From Haliclona indistincta (Eukaryota > Porifera > Demospongiae > Haplosclerida > Chalinidae), in contig OZ024786.1 in the NCBI GenBank assembly GCA_964017065.1, forward strand, positions 9,243,047 through 9,307,046: a stretch of DNA of 64,000 nt, read 5' to 3'. This document shows, piece after piece, positions 44,132 to 55,055 of the stretch (the first letter of the stretch is position 1; every line of letters starts with the position of its first letter). The position numbers and the translations under genes are program-made. Below the pieces are notes generated by a model. That model did not search any database. It was not told the origin of the DNA and saw only the letters and a program-made list of their open reading frames with translations.

Positions 44132-44644
44132 CTAATTCACAATAGGCCTTTCCACAATAAGAGCTAAACTATTTGAATGATATGCACATTGACGTGACGT
44201 CACTTCTGCAGTGTACTGTTGCATCTCGTTCATGTATCTGGCTCTGCACACTTCAATCTGTTGTAAAGCAACGAGTTGAATCTTTGTGTGTGTAAACCCG
44301 GCCTTCTTCAGGAATCTACATACGGTGGCTTCACTTTCTTCGGTCCCTGTAAACTGACTAATTTGTCGGCATATTTCAAGTAGATATATTCCTGGCTGTG
44401 CTAGAACTATCTCCATTATCATCCATTCGTCATATGAGGTCAGTCGAGTAGGAGGATGGCTTGACCCATACCCTCGCCCGTCAACATTGCCCATCGTGTC
44501 AAACAGCCTCACCATCCGACGCACAGTGGAATGGCTCACTCCAAGGTTAGCACTCACTCTACCAAAATTGTACGGTAAAACTTTAACTTGATATACTTCT
44601 CCAGCGAAGATTGCCATTGTACGCTTTGGTTCTTCTTGGTTCAT
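44132..44644 (-). pseudogene. Tc1/mariner-like transposase, truncated before the DDE domain
   Basis: A 170-residue minus-strand frame starts MNQEEPKRTMAIFAGEVYQV. The first HTH contains GRVSANLGVSHSTVRRMVRL. A linker HPPTRLTSYDEW follows, then the second HTH region VLAQPGIYLLEICRQI and ATVCRFLKKAGFTHTKI, and RARYMNEMQQYTAE. Family members go on to a first catalytic Asp (typically V-D-E). Here the frame instead enters unrelated sequence and stops at VERPIVN. DNA binding could survive, catalysis could not. The fragment at 10.9 kb is a more distant member. Confidence 0.75.
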
Positions 44645-45000
44645 ACGACATGGTTACTACAGCGCACTGCGGCGCGAATACAGCCGCTATTGCAGCGCTG
44701 ACCGGTTTGGCGCTTATCGCTTGGTAATGAATTCTTGATAAAGAGTGTTTTACCAAGAAGTACGGCCGTGTTCTTGGAAATTAACAAATGTTTTAAGCTC
44801 CTGTAATGTGACATGGACAGCATGTAGCAATACGGCTAGTTGACGTATTGTTCTGAGAGGGTCCTTAGGAACGAACATTAACGAGACAGGTTGAGACAAT
44901 GGAACGATGCATACTTCATCACAATTCCAAGCAACCCATATACTTGTATTATATTAAATCCATGGTGACTAGTGAGTGCAACATTGTCTTGTATGTGACT
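44645..45000. other. Flank of the Tc1-like fragment
   Basis: No coding signal. I looked for terminal inverted repeats matching the 3' side of the fragment and found none convincing. Confidence 0.35.
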
Positions 45001-45002
45001 GC

Positions 45003-45137
45003 AAACTCACGTGTTCGGAATTATCGTCTACTAGGATTGAATACGCCTGAGGAGAGAAAAATTATAGCATGACCTATGCAGCTGGTGTAAGCTATGGCGT
45101 CACTCACTTGGTTCTGGCATTGTTTGATAGTCCCACA
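45003..45137. repeat. Segment with inverted copy at 59.445-59.58 kb
   Basis: AAACTCACGTGTTCGGAATT through TGGCATTGTTTGATAGTC is the reverse complement of 59445-59580, about 95% identical by eye. See the finding on the inverted duplication. Confidence 0.85.
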
Positions 45138-45189
45138 GATGCAACTACTGCAACACACTTCATTTGCTTTTCTGCAAGGGCACCGAATC

Positions 45190-45400
45190 CTGTAATAGGA
45201 TGACTTTTCCTGTCGGTTTACTTGAATCCATGCTGCAGGAAACAGTATGCAGACAGAACAATATAAATAAGAATAGCACTATTTGACACCTTGACAACCT
45301 TTGTTGCAATGATGACCTGCATTATGAAGAACATAAAGTACATATTTCATCCCTCACTTATCTGTCAACCAAAGTCTTGTCAAAGTAGCTTATTAACATT
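45190..45400. repeat. Segment duplicated at 62.43-62.64 kb
   Basis: CTGTAATAGGATGACTTTTC through CAAAGTAGCTTATTAACATT matches 62.43-62.65 kb in the same orientation, the latter with a 9-bp insertion (GTCACAACA). In both places it runs directly into the RecQ fragment of repeat R2. On the minus strand it includes MDSSKPTGKVIL, the start of the frame at 62.47 kb. Confidence 0.8.
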
Positions 45401-45407
45401 GTATCTA

Positions 45408-45610
45408 CGGCATGTATCAGAATTTTATAAGTATCTCCTCTCTGCAGCAATCTCTCTATTCAGATAAATTCCCTTATTCTTCTTAATAGGAGCTTCAGCA
45501 GGCCTCCAGTAGATCTTAGAAAATGCCGTTGCCCGTCTCTACCAACCCTGCCACTTTCTTGAAGATAATCTTCCAATGATCGAGGTGCGCCATAGTGAAT
45601 GACATTTTAA
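45408..45610 (-). pseudogene. RecQ helicase C-terminal fragment, R2 copy C
   Basis: The minus strand reads HYGAPRSLEDYLQESGRVGR, then, after the same one-base deletion as in copies B, D and G, IYWRPAEAPIKKNKGIYLN. A TAA replaces the Asp codon in the RRYLDNSD segment. A longer upstream frame (45858-45607), with LDKRLNQLSRGFKGLERRRG and CRPPSNAPSWTIYSSSQ, precedes it and is shared with the other copies. Confidence 0.75.
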
Positions 45611-46718
45611 ACATTCTTAATGTCTCGGTTTAGGGGATGTAGTTGTGATAGGACTAGAGAATTTGACTTGTCTACTTCATATTGGCTGCTAGAATAAATA
45701 GTCCAGCTTGGGGCATTTGATGGAGGGCGACACTGGCTTGGCTCTCCTCTCCTACGTTCTAGTCCTTTAAACCCTCGTGATAGTTGATTAAGTCGCTTAT
45801 CAAGTTGCTCATTAATTCTGTAATAAATAATCAACAGATGAGGGCTGCTCCAAAACAAGCGCGGGAAATTTTTGAATTTGCAAAAAAATATTTTACTTAC
45901 ATGTACATGTACAATGATAGCAAAATGGTTGGGCTACATAATCAAAGAAATCAGAAACAGTCATCGTCATTGCAATCCACAAACATCAGTCTTCTTCCTC
46001 CTTGTCTTCTTTTTCTTCACCATAGTCGTCCAAGATATCTTTTTTCTTTATCCGAGTTCTCTTCTCCATACTTGACAAAATAAATCAGAGTGTTGCCGAT
46101 GTTGTTGAATGTTATTTTGGAAAAACTCAACGACATGAGGCTCCTCTCTCTAGAGTCGAATTCAGACATTTCAAGGAGCGTGTTTCCTACTACAGTCAGC
46201 GTGACCATCTGTTCACTACCCGCAGCCAGATAATTTCAAGTGACGATTCAGATATCTTGATTTGATATCAATGTGCTGTATGTGACCACACTGAAATAGA
46301 TGCATTGATTTTTGGTTAATTCCTTTAAAATCACCTGCTGGCAATCTATCATTAAGAGTTCTGGTAACAAAATAAGAAATCATCTGACCATGAGAAACTT
46401 AGAAACTTCTTCAGGAGTGGAAAAGGCTGTCTTGATAGGTTTCCATGCATCGATCGCCTGAATGTCAACAATACATCCATCCCAACCATTCCTTATGTAC
46501 GATTCAACACCGAAAGAGTCGATTATATTTATTATAACAAAGCATCGAGAGACGTACCTCGCTACTTAGTCGGCCTTTAGGCCTCTAGTACAGGCCTTTC
46601 TACACAGCAGCCATCGTTTCAGCTCTTGAACCTTTAGATATTTCGGTTTTCTACCTTGTAACGACGCGCCAGCAACTTCAGTAGACATGATCATGCACAC
46701 GTGTTCAGTATACGTAAT
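45611..46718 (-). pseudogene. SAP-domain protein fragment, R2 copy C
   Basis: About 92% identical by eye to copy B. The acceptor of the short intron has changed from TTTCAG to TTTCGG and the intron has gained a TATAATAAA-type insertion. The second exon lost the STAMTDTATQKLPADIQ segment, and several indels break the rest. The minus-strand frame at 46208-46017 keeps MVTLTVVGNTLLEMSEFD. It is clearly dead. Confidence 0.65.
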
Positions 46719-46855
46719 AGTTAACTCCCGGTCTCTGAGGCGATACGGGATATATACCGAGGTGGTTAATTATGCTGTCCGAGGGCGGAGCCCGAGGATG
46801 GCATAATTAACCACCGAGGTATTATCCCGATCGCCGAAGAGACCGGGAGTTAACT
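46719..46855. mobile_element. Fold-back element, 55-57-bp arms
   Basis: AGTTAACTCCCGGTCTCTGA and on to 46775 is repeated in reverse complement at 46801-46855, with a few mismatches. The loop (46776-46800) is GC-rich, CCGAGGGCGGAGCCCGAGG. Absent from the paralogous position in R2 copy B (41.64 kb), so it was inserted after the duplication. Confidence 0.8.
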
Positions 46856-46858
46856 GAC

Positions 46859-47403
46859 TTGTACCCCACCACCAGCCTTCTCATGGTGTTTGTAGCTGCT
46901 CGTAGCTGTTCTGTAGCTTGTAAGCGAAGATCTACGAGCGATGGGAGCCCAGGGCACTCGCCTCCAAGTGCACACTCGCCAGGTCTATAATGGCGAACGC
47001 CCGTGTTCAAGTTGGGCGACAAACGGCGAACGCCCGTGTTCATGTTGGGCGACAAACGAAGCCTGGCGTCAACTTTTGTGCAGCTAAACGCACTGTAACT
47101 TGGCTTTCAGGCAGCAATGCTGGCTGACCTTTCCCAAAGGTTAACACGTGCGCCAAAAATTTATTGATAATTTATTGACGATGGCCCACTAGTATCTGCT
47201 ATTTTGTGGGGTATAAAGCTCCACTCACTTTCGCCGGGTGGGCAGGTGTGGACAAGGGACCAGTGCCACTTTGCCACTTCCTGGAAAATATCCATATTTG
47301 CCTGTCTTAACTTTAATATCCTGGAAAATATCCATATTTTCCTGTGTATATGGGATATATACCATGCCATTTTCCTTTGATCTTTGGGTGTGGTGGGGTA
47401 CAA
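46859..47403. mobile_element. Non-autonomous inverted-repeat element, 545 bp
   Basis: Starts TTGTACCCCACCAC and ends with its reverse complement GTGGTGGGGTACAA, allowing one or two extra bases. It is also absent from copy B. It carries a 33-bp direct repeat (GCGAACGCCCGTGTTCAAGT and the near-copy after it) and two AATATCCATATTT.CCTG units. GC content is higher than in the flanks. No transposase frame, so it would depend on another element. Confidence 0.6.
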
Positions 47404-47865
47404 TGTATGGTAGTCTTAGCGACGTATACAGGTTGACCCTATTGCCATATATATTCTAATTCCAATTATACGTTATGAAAATCCGCCATTATTACTATAT
47501 ATGTCAACATTGATAGCACTTACTTCGAACTACATTTTTTAGATACACTGGTAAATTCTCGCCATTATTCATCTGTATTCGTTTCTAAAACGTTTTGGTT
47601 TTGAAGTGATGAGTATATTATGATGGTAAACATAGCACATGGGAGGATTGTTAGCCCCCTTGCGGCTTTCCACGATATCAAGGTTGTTGTGACATTTGGG
47701 TAAATGTGGAATATGTCTTTGTTGCTGTGTACTGCATTCAACCCGTGCTCTGCGTAAATATTGTATGCTGAATCATATCTGCACTGTACTTTCCTGCTTG
47801 CCCGTACTAGGGGACCCGCCTACGAAACAACTCGTCTGTTTTCACAATGATAATATTATTATTGT
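47404..47865. repeat. R2 spacer, copy C
   Basis: Matches 41.64-42.08 kb after the 685-bp insertion. No conserved frame. Confidence 0.7.
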
Positions 47866-47894
47866 ACACTGTAGAAAAAATACATGCATTAAAG

Positions 47895-48520
47895 CTGTGA
47901 TAGTTCAAAATCCAGGTAATCTGATGATGTCTCAGTGCTGTTGTAGTACTCTTCAGCAGTCCTGTTAGTACTAGCTTGAGTCCTAGTTCGTGGACATGTC
48001 ATTAGAGTGGTTGCTAGAGATGGTACGGTCCTAGTGTGTCTTTGAGTACTTGTGCGTCTTGGTCAATTTGCCGGCTCATCGCTGGAGTGCAGCTGTGCTG
48101 GTTTATCACTGGTGGAGTACTGCTGTGCTGCAGGCTCATCACTGGTGGAGTACTGCTGTGCTGCCGGCTCATCACTGGTGGAGTGCTGCTGTGCTGCTGG
48201 CTCATCACTGGTGGAGTGCTGCTGTGCTGGCTCATCACTGGTGGAGTACTGCTGTGCTGGCTCATCACTGGTGGAGTGCTGCTGTGCTGCTGGCTCATCA
48301 CTGGTGGAGTGCTGCTGTGCTGGCTAATCATCGGGTCCATCACTGGAGTGTTGTGTAGTAGTGTGCTGCACTCTTGCTGTGAAGACTGAGGTTTGAAGGA
48401 ACATGATGGTGCTTCGTCGGGTATTGGGCAGCAAGAGACTGTTGCCACTGCTTTGTCTGGAAGCCTGCTTTTCTGTCTCTCTTGTCTAATTTATTGACTA
48501 AACAGTTAAGAACTGTGAAA
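47895..48520 (-). pseudogene. Copy C of the decapeptide-repeat gene
   Basis: The minus strand reads MATVSCCPIPDEAPSCSFKP, NTPVMDPMISQ, then about eight HSSTPPVMSQ units (some with an extra Gln or Arg), then HSCTPAMSRQIDQDAQ. The end in the next frame, STNRTAEEYYNSTETSSDY and LDFELSQL with a stop, looks like the ancestral C-terminus. One frameshift separates the two. The repeats are rich in Ser, Thr and Pro and lack Cys or charged residues apart from His, as expected for a disordered or mucin-like stretch. Confidence 0.65.
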
Positions 48521-49590
48521 GAAAGAGAAGTCATCGAGTGTCAGGAAATCACAAAGTATTAACCATCAATGACACAGTAATGCTTGAGATAACACAGTAA
48601 TGCATGTTTATAGGTAAACAATGCCATCCCACAGAATCATCGTATTATGGTATATTCTGTCAGTCGAAGGCTCACTCTTTAATGCCTGATGCCCGCCAAG
48701 GAAGCTGGATCTGGTTGATACAGCAGTCCTCCCCTTTTTCTTTCAATCATAGTGGTGGTCGAGTCATAGAATGAAACTTGTGGACAACTCTCATCAAGTG
48801 AAGTAATCCATCATCCAATTAAGTTGTATCCATCTGTAGTGTTTAAAGCGAGGGTGTACATTCCCTTCCCGAAGTTATATATCCAACAACAGACTGGAAC
48901 AAAAACAAACAAGTAGTTCACACACATACAAAGCAACAAACATTGTGTAAACCCTCAACTTATAGCCCCAAAATGTGCAAGGGAGTAGCTGTAGGAGTAT
49001 CACACTTTGATCACGAATTATTATAGGTGCATGTTGAATGATAACCAAATTGAGCAAATAACCTCATGTACTGTCAAACCTCTGCAAACACATAGCAGCT
49101 CTTCTGCTAGCGGATCTGCTGTTTGTTGGCAGACGTTTGTGTTGATAGTGATGCTTCCCGGCAGGCTTTGCATCCTCAAAATTGTGTTAGCACAATGATT
49201 CTTAAAGTGAGCAATCAGCCCACTCTTCAAAGTACTGAAACGTTCATCACTTGCGTCTGGAGTGGAATCGCATGCTGCTGCTATGACCTATAATAATTGC
49301 AGTATTATATTCACATAATGATTAATGTTTTGGTGGTAAGCTAATTATCAATAACTTGCCTCAGTTGTAAACCATAGGAGGGTACAACTCTTGGGAGTGC
49401 TTGACCTCCCAGAGCCTCCTTGACCTCCTATCTCACTTTGATCACTTTGTAGCAACAGGTACGGGTGAGATGGAAGTCGAAAAAGTCAGTAAGGGCTGTA
49501 ACTCAGTTTTATTTTTGTTCCAGTCTGATTCGAGGAGTTTGTTGTCAGTTTTGGAACCGCGTACCACATGCCACCATCTTTTAATAATAC
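48521..49590. other. Region without firm gene
   Basis: No domain recognised. A minus-strand frame at 49753-49442 (with SKTVSTAIKHVAQNLKSLTV and KKMFQVHNGI) is helical and may belong to the PHD-like fragment just beyond. Confidence 0.35.
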
Positions 49591-49594
49591 CGTT

Positions 49595-49935
49595 ATGAAC
49601 TTGAAACATTTTCTTGACTGTTAGAGATTTCAGATTTTGGGCCACATGCTTTATGGCAGTTGAAACTGTTTTGGAGGTAGCAGCTTTCATAGTTCCCATA
49701 TTTTCCTCGAATTTTTGACAAGGATAGAGGATTGTGCTGGTATAACACTTCATGATAACAATTAAGTGTTACACCGGCACAATGACGATGCAGCCAGTAA
49801 GCATATGGTCCTTCACACAAAAGGGCATCGTCTTCTCCATCAACAACATCTTTTGAACAGACACCTCAGACAGCTTGGGAATACTCATCATGGTTTTCCT
49901 CGTCAGCAGAGCAAGTGCCACACAAACAACTTAAA
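49595..49935 (-). pseudogene. PHD-like zinc finger fragment
   Basis: The minus strand reads CGTCSADEENHDEYSQAV, a TGA, then GVCSKDVVDGEDDALLCEGP and YAYWLHRHCAGVTLNCYHEV. C-x-x-C, the D-D-A-L-L-C-E-G segment and W-L-H-x-x-C-A-G are the spacing and residues of a PHD finger, which reads histone tails and is also used by some retroelement proteins. The in-frame TGA and no further Cys pair in frame suggest a dead copy. Confidence 0.45.
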
Positions 49936-50017
49936 GTGGAGACATCACACGAAAAGAGTCTGCTCTAGAAGTAGCGGGTTGGCTTCTGCCACATCCTCTT
50001 TATTCAAAAAGGTTTAA

Positions 50018-50488
50018 AACATTTGTTTGTTTCTAGTTTGTTTGTGAATTTTTGACCACCTGTAGGTTGTGATTGAATCATAGAATATTTCTGATGACTT
50101 ATCTCGTTTATTAGTCTATGAAGATTATTATTTAAAAATAAATTCATTATTATTTAAAAATAAATTCATTATTGATTACAAGTTAATTAATATATAGTTA
50201 TTATCAGTTGTCCACGTAGGACCAATGAGACTTTGTGGATGATGATCGAGATGCACCATAGTGAATGACACAAGCTGCACAGTCAGTAACAGCAACTTGG
50301 ATCCAGTCGCCATATGCGTCGCTAAAGCACTCGAAGCAGAGCTATCCAGGCCAGCTGTTCGTTAGGTATAAACTAAAATTCTCTTCACGTGAATTCGCCA
50401 TGTGTGGGAGTTGCCCGTTTCCCTTATCCCGGAAACGGCAAACTATTTGATTCAACCAAGTTAAATTAGTATTCAACAATCAAGTAAT
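50018..50488. other. Region without recognisable gene
   Basis: TTATTATTTAAAAATAAATTCA occurs twice in tandem at 50.13-50.17 kb (22-bp unit). Nothing else recognised. Confidence 0.4.
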
Positions 50489-50489
50489 G

Positions 50490-50553
50490 AGATTGGAATT
50501 CTCTGCTGTTCTATTGGAATTCTCTGCTGTTCTATTGGAATTCTCTGCTAAGT
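50490..50553. repeat. 21-bp tandem repeat, three units
   Basis: ATTGGAATTCTCTGCTGTTCT occurs in tandem at about 50494, 50515 and 50536, the last unit diverging after CTGCT. It adjoins the gypsy fragment. Confidence 0.75.
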
Positions 50554-50559
50554 GCTGGT

Positions 50560-50775
50560 GGGTATGGCTTGGATCCGCTTCGGCACTGATGCTGGCATCT
50601 TATCAGTACGAGATCAAGTTCAGACCTACCACTTCTCACATGAATGCAGATTGTTTATCCAGATGACCCGTGTCCTATTCATCTCTGTCTGACTGTTCCT
50701 CTATTTCTGCAGTGTTTAACATTCATCAGATTGCTGCTGTAAAGTTCTCTATTAGTAGCAGCTTGTCGGAGTAGA
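50560..50775 (+). pseudogene. Ty3/gypsy RNase H end fragment
   Basis: The plus strand reads ASALMLASYQYEIKF and FRPTTSHMNADCLSR, then a TGA and FNIHQIAAVKF. In Ty3/gypsy polymerase proteins the RNase H domain ends with W-A-x-x-L-x-x-Y-x-Y-x-I-x-Y-R-P-G..N-A-D-x-L-S-R, followed by a linker to integrase. The Asp of N-A-D is kept. Only about 70 residues remain, with a stop after LSR. No LTR was found. Confidence 0.65.
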
Positions 50776-51000
50776 CTTAGATCCTTCAGAAGGATGCCTC
50801 GATGTAGAGGATAGGACTCCTACAGTTTCGTATCTATCTTCAACCAAATGAAGAAAATAGGGAAATGTAGATTCACTTAGAGATTTTATTTCAGGTAAAG
50901 ACCAAGGAGGCATGATGTACTGGTGCGCTCAGTCCTTAATTAAATCCTTGAAGTTACCAATAGTTGTGACAGGACTAAATAAAGATGGAGAGTTTGAATG
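50730..51000. repeat. Segment duplicated at 53.24-53.49 kb
   Basis: GATCCTTCAGAAGGATGCCT through GTGACAGGACTAAATAA matches 53.24-53.49 kb in the same orientation, about 93% identical by eye. At both places R2 sequence follows, so this extends the R2 unit leftwards. Confidence 0.8.
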
Positions 51001-51014
51001 GTCAACATCTGATT

Positions 51015-51440
51015 GTATGTATCAGAATTTTCTACGTATCTCTTCACTGCAGCAATCTCTCTATTCCGATAAATTCCTTTGTTTTTTATAATAGGAGCTT
51101 CAGCAGACCTCCAGTAGATCTTAGAAAATGCTGTTGCCTGTCTCTACCAATCCTGCCACTTTCTTGAAGATAATCTTCCAATGATCGAGGTGCGCCATAG
51201 TGAATGATAAGGTAAACATTCTTAATGCCTCGGTTTAGGAGATGGAGTTGTTATAGGACTAGAGAATTTGACTTGTCAACATCAGATTGGCTGCTAGAAT
51301 AAATAGTCCGGCTTGGGGCATTTGATGAAGGGCGACGCTGGCTTGGCTCTCCTCTCCTACGTTCTAATCCTTTAAGCCCTCGTGATAGTTGATCAAGTCG
51401 CTTATCAAGTTCCTCATTAATTCTGTACTAATTGCATAAT
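51015..51440 (-). pseudogene. RecQ helicase C-terminal fragment, R2 copy D
   Basis: The minus strand reads HYGAPRSLEDYLQESGRIGR, the shared one-base deletion, then IYWR and APIIKNKGIYRNREIAAVKR. Upstream sequence with RLDQLSRGLKGLE-type coding runs to 51440. The R2 match then ends and the F1 gene fragment follows directly. Confidence 0.7.
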
Positions 51441-51473
51441 AACATAACACTAATGACCTTGTGACCGCTTACT

Positions 51474-51860
51474 AAGAAGCTTGTTTGTTCGTCAGTAAAC
51501 CTATAGTAAAAGGAATTTGTGTAATATTTTCATCATTGTATTGTAGCCATGTACCACACACATCACATGGACATGACGAAGATGGTATTTTCGATCGTAA
51601 AACTGTCGAAAAAAACTCTGCAAATTTATAGTTAGGCTCTGGAACCTTTGAATCGTCCATGGTAACAATGTTCATTTCACAGTTCTCGTAAATACGTTTG
51701 TCTTTACGAACAGACGTGACATAGCCGCCATTCTCATTGCCACGTTGTACAATAATGAGGAGAGTCCTATTGTGAAGCGGAAGTCTGTGTCATGCGGGCG
51801 GGTAACGGGAAACAATGAATTTAATTGGAGTGGCCTAAACAGGGTCAGTAACAAATAATT
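51474..51860 (-). pseudogene. Paralogous gene fragment F1, copy 2
   Basis: Matches 30.64-30.97 kb. The frame starts MNIVTMDDSKVPEPNYKF and reads FFSTVLRSKIPSSSCPCDVC with GTWLQYNDENITQI, then shifts relative to copy 1 (FYYRFTEEQ). C-P-C-D-V-C could bind metal. No family was recognised. Confidence 0.5.
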
Positions 51861-52329
51861 CATACACTCACAGAGGCACTCTTGGGACTTTCACACAGCC
51901 ACGATCAGTCTTGCAGCTACTGGCGTGCTCCAACTCGCTCACTTGGTTAGTAAGTTGTTGTATTTCCCAAGTGCTTCCGCTCTAAGGACTTGGAAATCAT
52001 CCTTCTGTTGTTGAACTGCTGCTAATAATTTATTTCTCCTAGGAGTCTTTCTGATGAGTTACTGGTACTCGATCTAAGGGGAGAATTTGTACTAAAAAGT
52101 GATATTTGGCAGCAACTGCTTGACAATGGCGAATTACTCATGTAAAAACGAGGCACAGCCATACATAGGTAAGTTAACAAACCGAGATCTTCCTCGAAAT
52201 GAGCTACTTCCAGATATTCAACAGCTTTATTTAGCTCTAGAGCTTGATTGAGCTGGTGCCTGTACATGAGGGTCTAACATTATTTATACCATACTAAGAC
52301 TATTCTGACCAATCAGATTGCGCTATTTA
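51861..52329. other. Region with one Ser-rich minus-strand frame
   Basis: The minus strand at 52267-52022 reads MYRHQLNQALELNKAVEYLE, then FYMSNSPLSSSCCQISLF. It is open but not recognisable. Confidence 0.3.
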
Positions 52330-52447
52330 AGGGATATAACCAGTCATATTTCCCTCCGCGTCACGTACCCAAGATCAGAACAGCCTTTAGCATGGTACAA
52401 GTAAGTTATATCACATGTTGGCGGGACGTACGACACGTTATATCCCT
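52330..52447. mobile_element. Small inverted-repeat element, 118 bp
   Basis: AGGGATATAAC at 52330 and its exact reverse complement at 52437-52447 bound 96 bp without a frame. It is the size of a short MITE. The terminal GATATAAC recurs at the fold-back near 40.2 kb (GTGATATAAC), which may indicate a shared family. No target duplication was visible. Confidence 0.5.
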
Positions 52448-53235
52448 CAGGAAAGGACTTTGATCCCGCTGTATACAAATGGCCGTGTACATGATGCATG
52501 CTCGCCCTGAGCTGATTGTATTTTGTGCTCTCTCTCTTCTCTAGCTCTTCTCACGGGTATAACAAACTCATCAGCTGTTTGGACATACTTCCAACATCTT
52601 TACAATTTCTGTCATAGTGCCACAAGTTATCATGTTGTTAGTGCTATAGCTGAGATAAAGTTGAACGGTGTTAAAGTTAGCTATTAATGCAAATCACATC
52701 TTTCCACTAGTGTCTTCGATCTCGGCGTCATCAGGAAGTACAACTCAATCACTCTCCTGGAAAAAGAGGCTGTTGTAATGTCACTTGGGTCACATGCCTG
52801 TTCATATGTAATTTTTTCTTTAAAAAAAATTAATGTTTCTCCTTCTGAAGATGGTGATTTATTCTTTAATTTTTCTCCTTATGGAGATGGAGGCTGCTTA
52901 AAGTCATCACTCTCATCATAACTCTCATCATTCGAAAAGTTTGTAGTTATATTGATGAAAAATCAAAAACATTTCTTATACCTCTTCAATGAACACTTTC
53001 TGACATGACTCCTTACCTACTGATATCTTAACAGTCCGTTGTTTATTCCGTCTTTATTGTCCGTCGAAACACGTAAATGGAATCCACTGTTTGGACGGAC
53101 TATATCTGCCCGGTCGTTGTTAGGTTTGGAGATAGCCGTGTAGTCACTCGTTTCAATCAGTTTAAGCACGTGCACAATAACATTGGTACAAATCTGAGCC
53201 TGTTTTGGAAGTTTCTAAAAACAGAGTAATTCTTT
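52448..53235. other. Region without recognisable gene
   Basis: A direct pair, AATTTTTCTTTAAAAAAA and AATTTTTCTCCTTATGGAG, with GTTTCTCCTTCTGAAGATGG, lies at 52.81-52.89 kb. No coding signal was recognised. Confidence 0.35.
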
Positions 53236-54010
53236 TATTAGTAGCAGCTTGATATTAGTAGCAGCTTCTAATTGAAACGGAGTAGACTGAGATCCTTCAG
53301 AAGGATGCCTCGGTGTAGAGGATAGGACTCCTACAGTTTCGTATCTATCTTCAACCAAATGAAGAAAATCAGGAAATGTAGATTCACTTACATTCAGCTA
53401 AAGACCAAGGAGGCATGATGTACTGGTGCGCTCAGTCCCTAATTAATTCCTTGAAGTTAGCAATAGTTGTGACAGGACTAAATAAGAGTTTGACTGGTCA
53501 ACATCAGATTGGCTGCTAGAATCAATGGTCCAACTTGGAGCATTTGATGAAGGGCGACACTGGCTTTGCTCTCCTCTCCTACGTTCTAGTCCTTTAAACC
53601 CTCGTGATAGTTGATCAAGTCACTTATCAAGTTCCTCATTAATTCTGTACTAATTACATAATAACATAACACTAATCACCTTGTGACTGCCAAGATAGTG
53701 AATGGCACAGAATGAATTCAGTACTGTCCTCTTCGACGTCTCTTTCCTTAGACATGAAGTCAGCAGATAGTTGCTTCTACCACTTCATTTCATTCTTTCT
53801 GACTTGTATACTATAGCGTTGGAATAGGTAAGTAGAAATAAACACAATAATTATTGTTACTTAGCAACATGAACTCAGATAACGTTGTCATGACTTCTTT
53901 TTGCCTCGCTTCAGATTGGAAGCAACTTGATCCTTTCTTGAAGCAGATTAATTTGTCATTGTAAATTCTTCTCTTTGTAGTATCGATGCACAGCATTTAA
54001 ATCGATGCAC
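53236..54010 (-). repeat. Dispersed repeat R2, copy E (no helicase part)
   Basis: The left part matches 50.73-51.00 kb. The right part (53.48-54.01 kb) matches 32.64-33.06 and 62.88-63.26 kb. The RecQ segment is missing. The minus strand retains QLSADFMSKERDVEEDSTEF, an acidic piece, and WQSQG/RLDQLSRGFKGLE-type coding with stops. Confidence 0.65.
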
Positions 54011-54059
54011 CAATCATTGTATTTGTGGCCATGGCTTATAAATTATGCGGCTGAATTGT

Positions 54060-54200
54060 TTGTAACTTGATACCTTCACAGTGCGACTCTCAAGCCTGAG
54101 TCGCTCAGCCAGTTCACTAATCTCTGTCTGCTTACTCTTCCTGGTAGAGTTTAGTCCATTATGAAATGCTTTGACAAAGCTCTCTCTGTTCCTGAGATAT
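54060..54200 (-). CDS. Possible divergent homeodomain-type helix exon
   Basis: The minus strand reads SFVKAFHNGLNSTRKSKQTE, then ISELAERLRLESRTVK, to an AAG|GTATCA donor. The N-G-x-N..x-x-I-x-x-L-A-x-x-L-x-L-x-x-R-x-V-K pattern resembles helices 1-2 of a homeodomain leading to the recognition helix. The helix 3 exon (W-F-x-N) was not found. Only an exon candidate. Confidence 0.25.
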
Positions 54201-55055
54201 AACAGACCGCACTCTGAGAACTGAAGCTCGTCAGTGCACTGTCATTCAAAGACTATCTTATTAGCATTACACACACGTTTAAATAGAGCTAGGCTAACAA
54301 TGAATTACAAACGGAGAAACTAAGATTACAACTCTAGACACAGAAAGCCGTGCAGAACACAGCGACAAACAACTAAGTACAATCAATGTTCAATCATGAA
54401 CAGGCTCCAATTGTTTTAACACAATAGTTCTCCTTCCTCACTGTAAATATTGTAGTGTGTGTAGCACACCAAGCGAAGTGTGCCGCTCTTGTCCCAATAC
54501 ACACACTAGTTTTAGTGTGCTCAGCAATGAAGTGTTCCACTCACTCTCTATCTAGAGTGCCAAGCTAGCGTGCTAGGCACATAAATTGCAGTGTGCCATA
54601 TTCTCTTGACATTATTTTGGAATTGCAAAAGTCATGAAAAGTGAATAAATAATTATGAGTGTACAATGACAACGAGTGTAGCATTAAATCAGTTAACTGG
54701 CTGATTTAAAGCTGCAAGCAAATGTCTGACAGAAAGTGATGCTTTGTCAGGCTTACTCTTGAAAGGAACTTTATCAAATAGAGAAAAAATTGTTACAACC
54801 AGTTATGTAACAAATATTGAATACGCTAAGATAAGGGAAAGACAATAATTATCCCTGCTCTGCACCTCTCCGATGATATTGCAATCAACAGCCATGACAG
54901 CTCTACTATCCGTCACAAGGATGTAGGGTTCCATGAGGGTATATTCAAGAATCACATAATCAAGACAATCATAATGATTATTATTCAAAAAGCCATTGTA
55001 TAATCAACTGATCATGCATAAACCACAATAATTACAATAGTTATTATTCACCCGC
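54200..55055. other. Region without recognisable gene
   Basis: AGTGTG-rich sequence with several GTGTGC/AGCACAC pairs at 54.45-54.6 kb, capable of local pairing. No coding signal. Confidence 0.4.

Noticed and set aside
49766..50017. 83-residue His-rich plus-strand frame
   Set aside because: Antisense to the PHD-like fragment, and the His/Lys composition is typical of a reverse-strand shadow.
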